DNA of 64,000 nucleotides. It comes from Proteus vulgaris. Lineage in GTDB: Bacteria; Pseudomonadota; Gammaproteobacteria; Enterobacterales; Enterobacteriaceae. The notes beneath the pieces are model-generated. The model was not told the DNA's origin and did no database searches. It was given only the letters and a program-made list of their open reading frames with translations. Both the position numbers and the translations under genes were made by a program. Below, piece after piece: positions 17,895-31,754 of the stretch (the stretch's first letter is position 1; every line of letters starts with the position of its first letter). Location of the stretch: assembly GCF_016239305.1 (NCBI RefSeq), contig NZ_JAEHOQ010000004.1, positions 152,122-216,121 of the forward strand. The letters are read 5' to 3'.

Positions 17895-17926
17895 AAATGC
17901 CGAGAATAGATATTTCTCGGCATTTT
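17895..17926. terminator. Bidirectional terminator between emrD and glpK
   Basis: Perfect 12-bp arms AAATGCCGAGAA and TTCTCGGCATTT between convergent genes, with T-rich and A-rich flanks. Confidence 0.85.
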
Positions 17927-17970
17927 GGTTTTGTAGCCTAGGCTACTTCTCTCTCAAATCGTTGTATTAA

Positions 17971-19524
<1,554 letters not shown>

Positions 19525-19545
19525 TCAACAATCTTGCTCTAAGTA

Positions 19546-20361
19546 TTATTTATCGTCTTCAATTTTGCAGGTATCGCAAGGTAAGTGACGGCCAATTAAT
19601 TTACGGTAAGCCAATGCACCCAAGATACCACCGATAAATGGAGCAATCATTGGAACTAAGAAATAAGGAATATCACGTCCACCAGTCAGTGCAATATCAC
19701 CCCAGCCAGCAAAGTACGCAACCAGTTTTGGACCAAAGTCACGAGCAGGGTTTAAGGCGAATCCTGTTAATGGACCAAATGCACCACCGATAACGGCAAT
19801 TAAGATACCAATTAGTAAAGGTGCTAATGGGCCTTTAGGTACACCGTTACCATCATCAGTTAAGGCTAAAATTAAGCCAACAAGGATAACGGCAATAATA
19901 ACTTCGACAACAAAGGCATGTGCAACAGAAATTTGAGCTGCGGGATAAGTAGAGAATACACCGGCAGTGAAGAGACTTTCTTGTGAGCCTCTGACAATGC
20001 CATTAACTTGTTCGTAGTCGAGAAAAACACTGTAGTACATAAAGTACACAATGGCAGCGGCAAAGAAGCCACCTAACATTTGAGCAATAATATAAGGGAT
20101 AACTTTTCTGCGTTCAAAGCAAGCAAATAACCAAAACGCAACGGTAACTGCCGGGTTCAAGTGAGCACCAGATGTGCCCGCGGTAAGATAAACGGCTAAG
20201 GCAACACCTAGCCCCCAGATAATACTTATCTCCCACAGTCCTAGCTCTGCTCCTGCAATACGTACTGCAGCAACACAACCAAGGCCGAAGAAGACTAGCA
20301 ACGCAGTTCCGATAAATTCAGAAATGCATTGACCCATAAGAGAGGTTTTCGTCTGGCTCAT
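19546..20361 (-). CDS. glpF: Glycerol facilitator (aquaglyceroporin)
   Basis: A 271-residue MIP-family channel with six transmembrane helices and the two half-helix NPA motifs, NPAVTVAFW and NPARDFGPK; the Arg and Asp after the second NPA are typical of glycerol channels. It passes glycerol into the cell for trapping by GlpK. First gene of the glpFK operon. A GlpR-like operator lies upstream. Confidence 0.97.
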   Translation of the reverse strand: MSQTKTSLMGQCISEFIGTALLVFFGLGCVAAVRIAGAELGLWEISIIWGLGVALAVYLTAGTSGAHLNPAVTVAFWLFACFERRKVIPYIIAQMLGGFFAAAIVYFMYYSVFLDYEQVNGIVRGSQESLFTAGVFSTYPAAQISVAHAFVVEVIIAVILVGLILALTDDGNGVPKGPLAPLLIGILIAVIGGAFGPLTGFALNPARDFGPKLVAYFAGWGDIALTGGRDIPYFLVPMIAPFIGGILGALAYRKLIGRHLPCDTCKIEDDK

Positions 20362-20437
20362 ATATTCTATCCTGAAAGAGGTTATTTATTGTTAGTATTC
20401 TTTTCGAATTGAAAAGATAACTGTGAATTTATCGTTA

Positions 20438-20455
20438 ATGAGCGTAAACGAGAAT
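20438..20455. promoter_or_regulatory. Putative GlpR operator upstream of glpFK
   Basis: ATTCTCGTTTACGCTCAT on the minus strand agrees with the GlpR consensus ATKTTCGWTWWCGAWCAT at 16 of 18 positions. A CRP-like half site AATGTGATCT lies further upstream (20534-20543). Both fit known catabolite/GlpR control of glpF. Confidence 0.5.
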
Positions 20456-20654
20456 AAGCGAAATTGAAATTTGTGTGTCTCATCAAGAAAATGAGTGAAA
20501 ACGCTCTTAATTAGTGACTCGATCGACATTTGTAATGTGATCTGACCAGTGTTTTTGATAAATTGAAAAAAGAATGTAATTCCACGGAAGATGCTAGACA
20601 GTTGTTGATAGGCTACTTACAATCGGGAGTATCGATTATATGGGGGATTACAGT

Positions 20655-20897
20655 ATGTCATTTGAAGTTTTCGAAAAGTTAGAATCAAAAGTACAACAAG
20701 CTATTGATACCATCACGTTATTACAGATGGAAATTGAAGAGCTAAAAGAAAAAAATGATGCGCTGAGCCAAGAAGTTCAAGAAGCGAAAGGATCACGCGA
20801 AGCTCTTGTTCGTGAAAACGAAGAGCTAAAACAAGAGCAATCAAGCTGGCAAGAGCGTTTACGCGCGCTGTTAGGCAAAATGGAAGACGTACAGTAG
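20655..20897 (+). CDS. zapB: Cell-division coiled-coil protein ZapB
   Basis: An 80-residue protein almost identical in layout to E. coli ZapB (81). It is one continuous coiled coil: [32 protein letters not shown] and a C-terminal [16 protein letters not shown]. It stimulates Z-ring assembly with ZapA and links to MatP. Start chosen at 20655, since GGGGA lies 8 bases before; the in-frame ATG at 20640 has no good site. Same place as in E. coli, between glpF and rraA. Confidence 0.96.
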   Translation: MSFEVFEKLESKVQQAIDTITLLQMEIEELKEKNDALSQEVQEAKGSREALVRENEELKQEQSSWQERLRALLGKMEDVQ

Positions 20898-20930
20898 TTG
20901 TCTTTATTTTGTCTCTAAAGCCTAAAAACA

Positions 20931-20962
20931 AAAGCCACCAGACGGTGGCTTTTGTTTCTTAA
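20931..20962 (+). terminator. zapB terminator
   Basis: Arms AAAGCCACC and GGTGGCTTT with loop AGAC followed by a T-rich tract. It may work for rraA from the other side as well. Confidence 0.85.
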
Positions 20963-20989
20963 ATCATAAGAAAGCAGATGAAAGTAAAA

Positions 20990-21499
<510 letters not shown>

Positions 21500-21558
21500 T
21501 TACGTCAGGTTGCCACAGGAAAAGCCAGTATATCCCTTAACAGGGGCTGTTGGCAAAA

Positions 21559-21582
21559 GACTCACTGAAAATTCAGTGAGTC
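21559..21582 (-). terminator. menA terminator
   Basis: Perfect 11-bp arms GACTCACTGAA and TTCAGTGAGTC; on the minus strand TTTTGCC follows. It separates menA from rraA. Confidence 0.75.
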
Positions 21583-21602
21583 AAATCAACAATCGGGCTA
21601 AA

Positions 21603-22520
21603 TTATTCTAAAACTAAACCTAAAGAGAAGAGCACGTTAGTGAGTAGTGCCGCTTTTACCATATGTTCAAGTAAAGGGCGCATCGCTTCACCAGAATGAT
21701 CGGCATTAACACGTTTGATATGCAGTAAAAGCATAGGGGTAGCGAGTAAAAATAACCACGCTGTCCAGCGATGCATATAAAGTAGAGTGAAGATAATTAA
21801 GCAAGCAATAGAGAGAAAAATGACACAGGTATGGTAAGTTCGTGAGCCAGCAGGGCCTAAGCGAACGGCTAATGTATTTTTACCCGCTTGAATATCACTT
21901 TCTAAATCGCGCATATTATTAATGTTTAGAACAGCGACAGAAAGTAAACCACAGGCTGTGGCAGGAAGTAGTGTGACAATATCAAAGGTGTTGGATTGTA
22001 AATAATAAGTTCCGATTACGCTTAACCAACCAAAGAATATTAAGACAGAAATATCACCTAATCCCATATAGCCATAAGGGCGTCTACCTACGGTATAGGT
22101 AATAGCAGCGACAATGGCGAGTAATCCCATCACTAAAAAGCCAATGGCATCTTCGGGTTTTTTGCACGCGACAATAATCAGTGCAATACCTGAAATGCAA
22201 GAGATGATGACATTTAATATTAAGGCTTTTTTCATTTGAGCTGGCGTTATTACGCCTTTTTGCATTCCACGAAGTGGCCCTAAACGCTCTTCTGTATCGG
22301 TGCCTTTTACAGCATCACCATAGTCATTAGCAAGGTTTGATAGAATTTGTAATGTACCTGCTGTCAAAATAGCAAGTAGTGCAATAGGTAGCTCAAAATG
22401 CCCCATCCAATACGCTAATGCGGAGCCAGTCACAATGGCAATTAACCCTAAAGGCAGTGTTTTGGGTCGTAAACTTTCAAGCCAGGCTTGAGTCCGGCTA
22501 GTGGAATTTAGAGAGCTCAT
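21603..22520 (-). CDS. menA: 1,4-dihydroxy-2-naphthoate octaprenyltransferase
   Basis: A 305-residue UbiA-family prenyltransferase with eight to nine membrane helices. It attaches the octaprenyl chain to DHNA, giving demethylmenaquinone. The first Asp-rich motif NLANDYGDAVKGTDTEER and the second NNMRDLESDIQAGKNTLAVRLG bind the prenyl diphosphate through Mg2+. Same neighbours as in E. coli (hslU upstream, rraA downstream). Confidence 0.97.
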   Translation of the reverse strand: MSSLNSTSRTQAWLESLRPKTLPLGLIAIVTGSALAYWMGHFELPIALLAILTAGTLQILSNLANDYGDAVKGTDTEERLGPLRGMQKGVITPAQMKKALILNVIISCISGIALIIVACKKPEDAIGFLVMGLLAIVAAITYTVGRRPYGYMGLGDISVLIFFGWLSVIGTYYLQSNTFDIVTLLPATACGLLSVAVLNINNMRDLESDIQAGKNTLAVRLGPAGSRTYHTCVIFLSIACLIIFTLLYMHRWTAWLFLLATPMLLLHIKRVNADHSGEAMRPLLEHMVKAALLTNVLFSLGLVLE

Positions 22521-22617
22521 GCTGAAATTCGATACTCATGTTCGTTGTTATTATAAAAATAAGAATGGGAGGCAAGCCTCCCACGTAAATATTGCTGATA
22601 AGGATCGCACAAGTTGA

Positions 22618-23952
22618 TTATAAAATAAATCGACTCAGATCTTCATCTGCTACAAGCTCATCCAGATGCTGTTTCACATATTCTGCATCAATCAATATAG
22701 ATTGACCTTGTCGTTCGCTTGCATCGTAGGAAATTTCTTCCATTAAGCGTTCTAAAACAGTATGTAAACGACGAGCGCCGATATTTTCGGTCGTTTCATT
22801 CACACGCCATGCTGATTCAGCAATTTTACGAATACCATCTTCAGTAAAGCTAATAGAAACCCCTTCGGTTGCCATTAAAGCTTCATACTGTTTTGTTAAC
22901 GATGCATTAGGCTCTGTAAGAATACGCTCAAAATCTTCTGCTGTCAGCGCTTGAAGTTCAACGCGAATTGGCAGACGTCCTTGTAATTCAGGAATTAAAT
23001 CAGAAGGACTGGAAACTTGGAAAGCACCTGACGCAATAAACAGGATATGGTCTGTTTTTACCATACCGTGTTTTGTTGAAACTGTACAACCTTCAACCAG
23101 AGGTAAGAGGTCACGTTGTACACCCTCACGAGAAACATCAGGGCCAGAACTTTGTCCACCACGTTTACAGATTTTGTCTACTTCATCAATAAAGACAATA
23201 CCGTGTTGCTCTACCGCATCAATAGCTTGTTGTTTAAGCTCTTCAGGATTAACTAATTTAGCTGCTTCTTCTTCAACAATAAGCTTAAACGCATCTTTGA
23301 TTTTCATCTTACGCGCTTTTTGTTTCTGCCCAGCTAAATTTTGGAACATAGATTGTAATTGGTTTGTCATCTCTTCCATTCCTGGAGGAGCCATGATTTC
23401 AACACCCATTGGTGTTGCAGATAACTCAATTTCAATCTCTTTATCGTCTAATTGACCCTCACGTAATTTTTTACGGAAAGATTGACGAGCAGCTGAAGGT
23501 TCAGAGGCTTGCTCTGTAACACCCCAGTTATTTTTTGCAGGAGGAATAAGTGTATCAAGAATGCGTTCTTCAGCCATTTCCTCAGCACGGAAACGATTTT
23601 TATCAATCGCTTGGCTACGCACCATTTTGACTGCAGAGTCGGTTAAGTCACGGATAATAGAATCGACTTCTTTACCTACATAACCCACTTCGGTGAATTT
23701 AGTTGCTTCTACTTTGATGAAAGGTGCATTGGCTAATTTTGCTAAACGACGTGCAATTTCAGTTTTACCTACACCAGTAGGCCCAATCATCAGAATATTT
23801 TTAGGTGTTACTTCATGGCGCAGCGCTTCGTCGAGCTGCATACGACGCCAGCGGTTACGTAGGGCGATTGCCACAGCACGTTTCGCTTTATCTTGACCAA
23901 TAATAAATCTATCAAGTTCGCTGGCTATTTCGCGAGGAGTCATTTCAGACAT
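22618..23952 (-). CDS. hslU: HslU, ATPase subunit of the HslVU protease
   Basis: A 444-residue AAA+ unfoldase (E. coli 443). Walker A GPTGVGKT (57-64), pore loop GYVG (90-93), I-domain (about 110-240), Walker [10 protein letters not shown] (252-260), sensor 2 [15 protein letters not shown], and the C-terminal tail LSRFIL that inserts into HslV. It begins 12 bases after hslV. Heat-shock protease complex in the cytoplasm. Confidence 0.98.
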   Translation of the reverse strand: MSEMTPREIASELDRFIIGQDKAKRAVAIALRNRWRRMQLDEALRHEVTPKNILMIGPTGVGKTEIARRLAKLANAPFIKVEATKFTEVGYVGKEVDSIIRDLTDSAVKMVRSQAIDKNRFRAEEMAEERILDTLIPPAKNNWGVTEQASEPSAARQSFRKKLREGQLDDKEIEIELSATPMGVEIMAPPGMEEMTNQLQSMFQNLAGQKQKARKMKIKDAFKLIVEEEAAKLVNPEELKQQAIDAVEQHGIVFIDEVDKICKRGGQSSGPDVSREGVQRDLLPLVEGCTVSTKHGMVKTDHILFIASGAFQVSSPSDLIPELQGRLPIRVELQALTAEDFERILTEPNASLTKQYEALMATEGVSISFTEDGIRKIAESAWRVNETTENIGARRLHTVLERLMEEISYDASERQGQSILIDAEYVKQHLDELVADEDLSRFIL

Positions 23953-23964
23953 GCTCTCAAATCC

Positions 23965-24495
23965 TTACTCTTTTGAAGAGAGTTCTTCAAAGTTGACATT
24001 ATGGTTAGTGTAAATACAAATATCTCCAGCGATGCTCAGCGCTTTTTCAGCGATTTCGCGTGCAGAAAGTTCAGTATTTTCTAGCATGGCTCTTGCCGCT
24101 GCTTGTGCATAAGGGCCACCAGAGCCGATAGCAATTAAATCGTTTTCTGGTTGAACAACATCACCGTTACCCGTGATGATAAGAGATGTGCTTTCATCCG
24201 CAACAGCAAGTAGTGCTTCTAATTTGCGCAGCATTCTGTCTGTACGCCAATCTTTTGCGAGCTCTACCGCAGCTTTGGTTAAATGCCCTTGGTGAAGTTC
24301 TAATTTGCGTTCAAACAGTTCAAAAAGAGTAAAAGCATCAGCAGTGCCGCCAGCAAATCCCGCAATGACTTTGTCGTTATAAAGACGGCGTACTTTGCGA
24401 ACATTGCCTTTCATGACGGTATTACCCATCGTCGCCTGTCCATCACCACCGATTACAACTTGGCCCTTACGGCGAACACTTACGATTGTAGTCAT
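23965..24495 (-). CDS. hslV: HslV, peptidase subunit of the HslVU protease
   Basis: A 176-residue proteasome beta-type peptidase, identical in length to E. coli. After Met removal the N-terminal Thr ([10 protein letters not shown]) is the nucleophile. [16 protein letters not shown] and [14 protein letters not shown] are family signatures. It forms a double hexamer capped by HslU. A conserved-looking stem-loop sits in its 5' UTR. Confidence 0.98.
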   Translation of the reverse strand: MTTIVSVRRKGQVVIGGDGQATMGNTVMKGNVRKVRRLYNDKVIAGFAGGTADAFTLFELFERKLELHQGHLTKAAVELAKDWRTDRMLRKLEALLAVADESTSLIITGNGDVVQPENDLIAIGSGGPYAQAAARAMLENTELSAREIAEKALSIAGDICIYTNHNVNFEELSSKE

Positions 24496-24529
24496 GAGTC
24501 AGCCCCTGGTTTAATCAATAAAAATGAGA

Positions 24530-24565
24530 CGGGAAGTGCTTATATTTGAAATACAGCACTGCCCG
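24530..24565 (-). promoter_or_regulatory. 5' UTR stem-loop of hslVU
   Basis: Arms CGGGCAGTGCT and AGCACTTCCCG (minus strand) pair over 11 positions with one mismatch and a 14-base AT-rich loop, 35 bases before hslV. A stem-loop in this place is reported to stabilise hslVU mRNA in E. coli; equivalence here is inferred. Confidence 0.6.
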
Positions 24566-24607
24566 TTATGTGAATTAGAATTATAGGTGGGGGAGAAAAT
24601 TTATTTT

Positions 24608-25405
24608 TCAACCCCCAGAAGAGCGAAGAATACAACCAGATACGCCAGCACCCGCGGCTTGTCTATTTACTGAATTGGCTTGTTCTTTACTGTAAGGGCC
24701 TGATAATACACGTATCCAGCCATCATTACCTTTTGTTACACGACTTTCAACGCCAGAAAAAGCCAGTGTTGCTCTTACTGATTCGGCTTGTTCTGTATTT
24801 TTAAATGAGCCACATTGCACTAAAAAGTTTGCTTCAGTAACCGCCGGTTTAGGTGGTGTAACAACAGCAGGTGCAGGCACTTGCTCCGGTTGAGCCTGTA
24901 TTGGTTGTTGAACAACAGAAGGCTGGGTTGTTGCTGGTGGTGTTATTCTCACTTGCGAGCGCGGAACTTCCCCATTGTAAGGAACTTCAGGTAACTGAAC
25001 CGCGGGTTGACGTTTATCTGCTTCAATTTGTTGCAAAAATCTCAGTTGTTCAGGTGAAAGTGTTGCTTTCGGATTAATCTGGCTACCTGAAGAGGAAGAT
25101 TCGGGCAATAAAGGTGTACCCACCTGACGATTTTCCAGTTCTTTAATGTACTGCCAACGCTCTTGCGGCTTAGGCGGTAAACTATTCGCTGGATGCTGCC
25201 CTGTGATTGCAGGTGCTGTTTCTACGACTTCTTTTTTATTATGCGTAATAAAATAGAGGCCACCGATAAACAGCGCCACAATTGCGATTGCCGCGATAAG
25301 TGTTGTCAAAGGCAGCCCTTTAGCAGCCTTTTTACTTTTACTTTTCGTTGTTTTTTTACGACGAGCAGATGTCTGCCCTCGTCCCACATAGTCTCGTTGT
25401 GCCAC
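24608..25405 (-). CDS. ftsN: Cell-division protein FtsN
   Basis: A 265-residue bitopic protein, shorter than the 319 residues of E. coli because the Gln/Pro-rich linker is reduced. Short basic cytoplasmic tail MAQRDYVGRG (FtsA contact), TM at about 32-54, then the LPPKPQERWQYIKELENR block, part of the activating E region, a Pro/Gln linker, and a C-terminal SPOR domain (about 190-262) for denuded glycan, with VQCGSFKN and ILRSSGG. It triggers septal peptidoglycan synthesis. Confidence 0.95.
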   Translation of the reverse strand: MAQRDYVGRGQTSARRKKTTKSKSKKAAKGLPLTTLIAAIAIVALFIGGLYFITHNKKEVVETAPAITGQHPANSLPPKPQERWQYIKELENRQVGTPLLPESSSSGSQINPKATLSPEQLRFLQQIEADKRQPAVQLPEVPYNGEVPRSQVRITPPATTQPSVVQQPIQAQPEQVPAPAVVTPPKPAVTEANFLVQCGSFKNTEQAESVRATLAFSGVESRVTKGNDGWIRVLSGPYSKEQANSVNRQAAGAGVSGCILRSSGG

Positions 25406-25475
25406 AGTTCGATTCGCTGATAATTAAAGGAATAGGTATCACAAACGATATGTTACTTAACATAGTGTGTTTTGC

Positions 25476-26507
25476 CTAGCTTTTAAGCTGATAGACACTA
25501 TCTCTTATAATTAGCTCACAATCTAATAAGCGAGAACCGGGTGCGACAGGTCTACCTTGTAATTGGTCGAGCAACAACAACATAGATTGGCGTCCAATTT
25601 CATAACGAGGTTGTTCCATCGTTGTTAGTGCGGGTTCGCTGTAACGTGTGATATCAAGATTATCAAAACCAATAACAGAGAGATCTTTTGGGAGTTCTAA
25701 CCCTAGCTTTTTCGCCTGCCACATAACGCCAATCGCCATAATATCACTATGGCAAAACACAGCAGTCGGTGGTTCTGGTAAAGAAATCAGTTTTTTCAGA
25801 CTTTCTGCACCACTTTCATGGGTAAAATCACCACGAATAATATAATCTTCACGTAAAGGAACACCTGTTCTACGCATAGCTTGAATATAGCCTTGTAAGC
25901 GATAACGGCATAAAGGCATATCTTCTGGGCCCGTAATACAAGCAATACGCTTATGACCCATTTGCTGTAAATAGTGCGTTGCCCTAAAAGAGGCAGTGAG
26001 ATTATCTATATGAACAGTAGGCAGCTCAAGTTCAGGTGCAAACTCATTTGCCATGATCATTGGAGGTAGGTTTTTCTGCTCTTCTTTGGAAACATCGAAA
26101 GGAATGTGTGAACCAAGTAGTAACATACCATCAATTTGTTTGGTGATAATGAGATTAATAAATGCATTTTCGTGTTTTTGCTGATGCTTACAATCACCAA
26201 TAAGAACGAGATAACCATGTTGTGCAGCCGTTTCTTCAATGCCACACACAACATCAGTAAAAAAGGGATCACTGATGTTAGGGACGATCACAAGGATCGT
26301 TTTTGACTCATTGCGCTTAAGATTTTTTGACAGGTTATGTGGGTAATAGCCCACGTCAAGAACAGCCTGTTCAACTTTCTGACGGGTTTGTGAGGATACT
26401 TTTTCCGGATTCATTAAAGTACGTGACACGGTTGCTGTGGACACGCCGGCTGCAAGGGCAACATCTTTCATTGTTGCTTGCGTATTATCTTTATTATTCT
26501 GTTGCAA
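25476..26507 (-). CDS. cytR: LacI-family repressor CytR
   Basis: A 343-residue regulator. N-terminal HTH (TMKDVALAAGVSTATVSRTL, about 12-31) with hinge helix, and a periplasmic-binding-like effector domain. Over its length it reads as CytR (nucleoside uptake and catabolism; acts with CRP; cytidine is the inducer). Its place between priA and ftsN is that of E. coli cytR. Other LacI-family members cannot be fully excluded by eye, but the position makes the call strong. Confidence 0.94.
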   Translation of the reverse strand: MQQNNKDNTQATMKDVALAAGVSTATVSRTLMNPEKVSSQTRQKVEQAVLDVGYYPHNLSKNLKRNESKTILVIVPNISDPFFTDVVCGIEETAAQHGYLVLIGDCKHQQKHENAFINLIITKQIDGMLLLGSHIPFDVSKEEQKNLPPMIMANEFAPELELPTVHIDNLTASFRATHYLQQMGHKRIACITGPEDMPLCRYRLQGYIQAMRRTGVPLREDYIIRGDFTHESGAESLKKLISLPEPPTAVFCHSDIMAIGVMWQAKKLGLELPKDLSVIGFDNLDITRYSEPALTTMEQPRYEIGRQSMLLLLDQLQGRPVAPGSRLLDCELIIRDSVYQLKS

Positions 26508-26813
26508 ACCCCATACCTCCCTTTTGGATGGTTTAGTTAAACGATTGCTTTTTTATTTGTAAAAAAACCGCCGGTGCTCAAAAAAAAGATTTTATCGACG
26601 GTTTTAATTCGAGAAATATTCTAAATTGTTATTCTACCCGCTTTTTAAATAGATACTGTTACCTAGTTTGCATAAAAAGTGTGATACCAATCGTTTTTAT
26701 GAGTTAGTTCGCAAAATTGATAAATAGTCTTGGACTGTAACTAGAATTTAATCAGAATTTTATTATCAACATAAATTTGGCTGAAATATATTCAAATAGA
26801 CATAAAAAGACGA
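26508..26813. other. cytR-priA intergenic region
   Basis: 306 bases with no gene. It contains the priA terminator (26561-26605) and the AT-rich cytR promoter region. Confidence 0.45.
26561..26605 (-). terminator. Probable priA terminator
   Basis: On the minus strand AAAACCGTCG pairs with CGGCGGTTTT (one mismatch), followed by a run of T. Confidence 0.65.
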
Positions 26814-29431
<2,618 letters not shown>

Positions 29432-29495
29432 GATATTTGTTGTCACAAGATATCAGCAATGCCTAGTATCTTGCGGACAGTTTGGAATTGAAGAA

Positions 29496-29526
29496 AAGCC
29501 CAAAGTTTTTGCTTTGGGCTTTTTTT
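29496..29526 (+). terminator. rpmE terminator (copy 1 of a duplicated element)
   Basis: GCCCAAAG-TTTTTG-CTTTGGGC followed by seven T. The 30-base sequence from 29496 to 29525 recurs exactly at 31084-31113. Confidence 0.95.
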
Positions 29527-29595
29527 ATGGGCAACGTTTTCTCTTTTTAAATAATGGTTGTTGAGAGTGACAAGCTAGATTACAACTGATAAGTT

Positions 29596-29631
29596 ATCTA
29601 TTCATAAATCTATTCATAAATCTATTCATAA
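29596..29631. repeat. Three perfect tandem 12-bp repeats upstream of yjjJ
   Basis: ATCTATTCATAA occurs three times head to tail (29596, 29608, 29620), ending 13 bases before the start codon. No other long AT-rich tandem repeat was seen in this part of the window. A likely operator array or promoter-spacing element. Confidence 0.9.
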
Positions 29632-29644
29632 AGTAACTAATGTT

Positions 29645-30949
29645 ATGACAACACGCTCTGAAGTGATACGGCAAATACTACGTGATGGCCCTAAATCATC
29701 AAGGCAACTGACTGATATAATTAATGTTAGTCAGCCAACGTTATCACGGGCATTAAATGCGTTAGGTGACGATATTGTTAGAATTGGCTCGGGAGCTTCT
29801 ATTCAATATGCTTTGCGTGATAGTTTCCGTGGGTTCAATTCTGTACCTATTTATCGCATAAATGAAGAAGGTAAAGTCAAACCTCTAGGTAAATTAACGC
29901 CAGTTTATTCAGAAGGCTTTGTTATGGAGCGAATAGATAATGTGAGTCTTCATAGCGAAGGTTTGCCGTGGTGGTTATTGGATATGCGTCCCCAAGGATA
30001 TCTTGGGAGAGCTTATGCTTCTGCCTATTCGGCTGAGCTTGGTTTACCTCACAATCCAGAGCGTTGGTCTGATACAGATATAATTAGAGCATTACTGACT
30101 CATGGACATGATGTAGTGGGAAATCTGCTAATAGGAGAGCAGGCAAGAGATCAATTTTTGGGTATGCAGACACCAAAAATTGTTGAACGTGCTAAAGCGT
30201 ATCCTATATTAGCGCGAACCGTTAGTTCGGGAGAAGATCCTGGTTCATCCGCTGGTGGGGAGCAACCCAAATTTTGCACCTATACAGATAAAGGCCATGT
30301 TATCGTAAAATTTACGGCTTCTGATGATAACGCTGTTAGTGAGCGTTGGCGTGATCTGCTTCAATCTGAGCATCTGGTATTAAAAGTACTTGGCGTTGAA
30401 ACAGAGGTGTTTGATTTTGAAGGGCAACGCTTTCTTGAAATCCCACGATTTGACCGTGTAGGTCCATTAGGTCGTATAGGACTTTTTTCTTTACAAGCAC
30501 TAGATGTTGAGTTTATAGGACGAGCAAGAGAGCCTTGGCCTGTGTTAGTTAATGAGCTAATTAAACAAAAACATGTTCATCCTGATGCTGCAATTAGCAC
30601 AGTACGTCGCTGGGCATTTGGTATGTTAATTGGGAATACTGATATGCACCATGGCAACTTATCGTTTATCAGTAGCCATGGTCGCCCATATGCGCTTTCA
30701 CCTGCCTACGATATTTTACCAATGGGATTTGCGCCTAAGTCTGGTGGTGAAATAGTTAATACGCTTCGCCCAGTAACATTACTTGATGGGATCAGTGGTG
30801 AAATCTGGCAGGAATGTTTAGAGTTAGCCGAGCAGTTTTATACTTTAGCTAATAGCTGTAATTGTTTTTCCGATAATTTTTCGCCATGCCTTAAAGCATT
30901 ACGTAGTCATCTTGATGAAGCAAGTTCGCGTATATCTCGCCTAGGATAA
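29645..30949 (+). CDS. yjjJ: HipA-family kinase with N-terminal winged helix (YjjJ-like)
   Basis: A 434-residue protein. Residues 1-57 are a winged helix-turn-helix (SRQLTDIINVSQPTLSRALNAL). The rest is a HipA-type Ser/Thr kinase: GEQPKF (205-210), catalytic-type Lys in VKF (221-223), GNTDMHHGNLS (330-340; catalytic Asp333, Asn338) and AYDILP with Asp356 for Mg2+. E. coli YjjJ has the same fusion and is a HipA-like toxin lacking a separate HipB. No antitoxin gene lies next to it, so the HTH may serve as regulator. The RBS is weak. The gene is bracketed by two copies of the rpmE terminator. Confidence 0.88.
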   Translation: MTTRSEVIRQILRDGPKSSRQLTDIINVSQPTLSRALNALGDDIVRIGSGASIQYALRDSFRGFNSVPIYRINEEGKVKPLGKLTPVYSEGFVMERIDNVSLHSEGLPWWLLDMRPQGYLGRAYASAYSAELGLPHNPERWSDTDIIRALLTHGHDVVGNLLIGEQARDQFLGMQTPKIVERAKAYPILARTVSSGEDPGSSAGGEQPKFCTYTDKGHVIVKFTASDDNAVSERWRDLLQSEHLVLKVLGVETEVFDFEGQRFLEIPRFDRVGPLGRIGLFSLQALDVEFIGRAREPWPVLVNELIKQKHVHPDAAISTVRRWAFGMLIGNTDMHHGNLSFISSHGRPYALSPAYDILPMGFAPKSGGEIVNTLRPVTLLDGISGEIWQECLELAEQFYTLANSCNCFSDNFSPCLKALRSHLDEASSRISRLG

Positions 30950-31043
30950 TGACAAATAGACTTAAAAAAATTAAGTTAAGATAATGCATTGCTGTGTTTG
31001 ACGCAGATAACTGATGGGAAAAATCTTCGATGTATATCTAAAT

Positions 31044-31072
31044 AACCCCCTTCGAGTAAAACCAAGGGGGTT
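31044..31072 (-). terminator. Probable metJ terminator
   Basis: Perfect arms AACCCCCTT and AAGGGGGTT between yjjJ and metJ. On the minus strand ATTTAGATAT follows, a weak T tract; it could serve both directions. Confidence 0.55.
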
Positions 31073-31083
31073 GTCATAATCTG

Positions 31084-31113
31084 AAGCCCAAAGTTTTTGC
31101 TTTGGGCTTTTTT
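31084..31113 (+). terminator. Second copy of the rpmE terminator
   Basis: Identical over 30 bases to 29496-29525, including hairpin and T6. It stands downstream of yjjJ and before metJ (opposite strand). Confidence 0.9.
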
Positions 31114-31154
31114 GTTCGTGTTAATCAAGCAATGAGTCAATAAATCGACGCTGA

Positions 31155-31472
31155 TTAATACTCCCAAGTATCGGGATCAACCCCGTGCTGGCGCATTATT
31201 TCTTTTGCCTCTTCAGGGATTTCATCGTTACGCTCTTTACGTAAGTCTTCATCATTTGGGAGAGGCTGTCCGGTAAATGCGTGCAAAAATGCTTCACACA
31301 ATAATTCACTATTGGTTGCATGTTTTAGGTTATTAACCTGACGGCGAGTGCGTTCATCGGTCAAAATTTTCAACACTTTCAATGGAATTGAAACTGTGAT
31401 TTTTTTAACTTGCTCACTCTTTTTGCCATGCTCAGCGTAAGGGCTGATATATTCACCGTTCCATTCAGCCAT
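31155..31472 (-). CDS. metJ: Methionine repressor MetJ
   Basis: A 105-residue ribbon-helix-helix repressor, the same length as E. coli MetJ. DNA-contacting strand [13 protein letters not shown], then [32 protein letters not shown]. With S-adenosylmethionine as corepressor it binds tandem 8-bp Met boxes, four of which lie in the region shared with divergent metB. Confidence 0.98.
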   Translation of the reverse strand: MAEWNGEYISPYAEHGKKSEQVKKITVSIPLKVLKILTDERTRRQVNNLKHATNSELLCEAFLHAFTGQPLPNDEDLRKERNDEIPEEAKEIMRQHGVDPDTWEY

Positions 31473-31668
31473 GGATTACCTTTATTAATATCATTTAGTT
31501 GAAGTCAGAATAGGGTTAACCCACATTCTGATGGGCAATACCAGTTTATCATGACTTTTCTAAAACCACCGACTCTTCTGATTGAAGGTGAGAGAAAAAG
31601 TGATAGTTACTGGTGATATCCTTAATTCGGCTATTATTCCATTACTTAATCTATCCGTAAAGGAGTTT

Positions 31669-31700
31669 AGATGTCTAGATGTATTGACGTCTTGGTGTCT
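31669..31700. promoter_or_regulatory. Four tandem Met boxes (MetJ operator)
   Basis: Four adjacent 8-mers: AGATGTCT, AGATGTAT, TGACGTCT and TGGTGTCT, each near the AGACGTCT consensus. They lie between metJ and metB and should control both. Confidence 0.9.
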
Positions 31701-31754
31701 AATTAGATATGCTGTTGTCGACTTCCCCACTTATCGCTGTGACAAGGTGCCTGT

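Noticed and set aside
20534..20551. CRP site upstream of glpF as a firm call
   Set aside because: Only the first half (AATGTGATCT) matches well; the second half is poor, so it is mentioned only within the GlpR entry.
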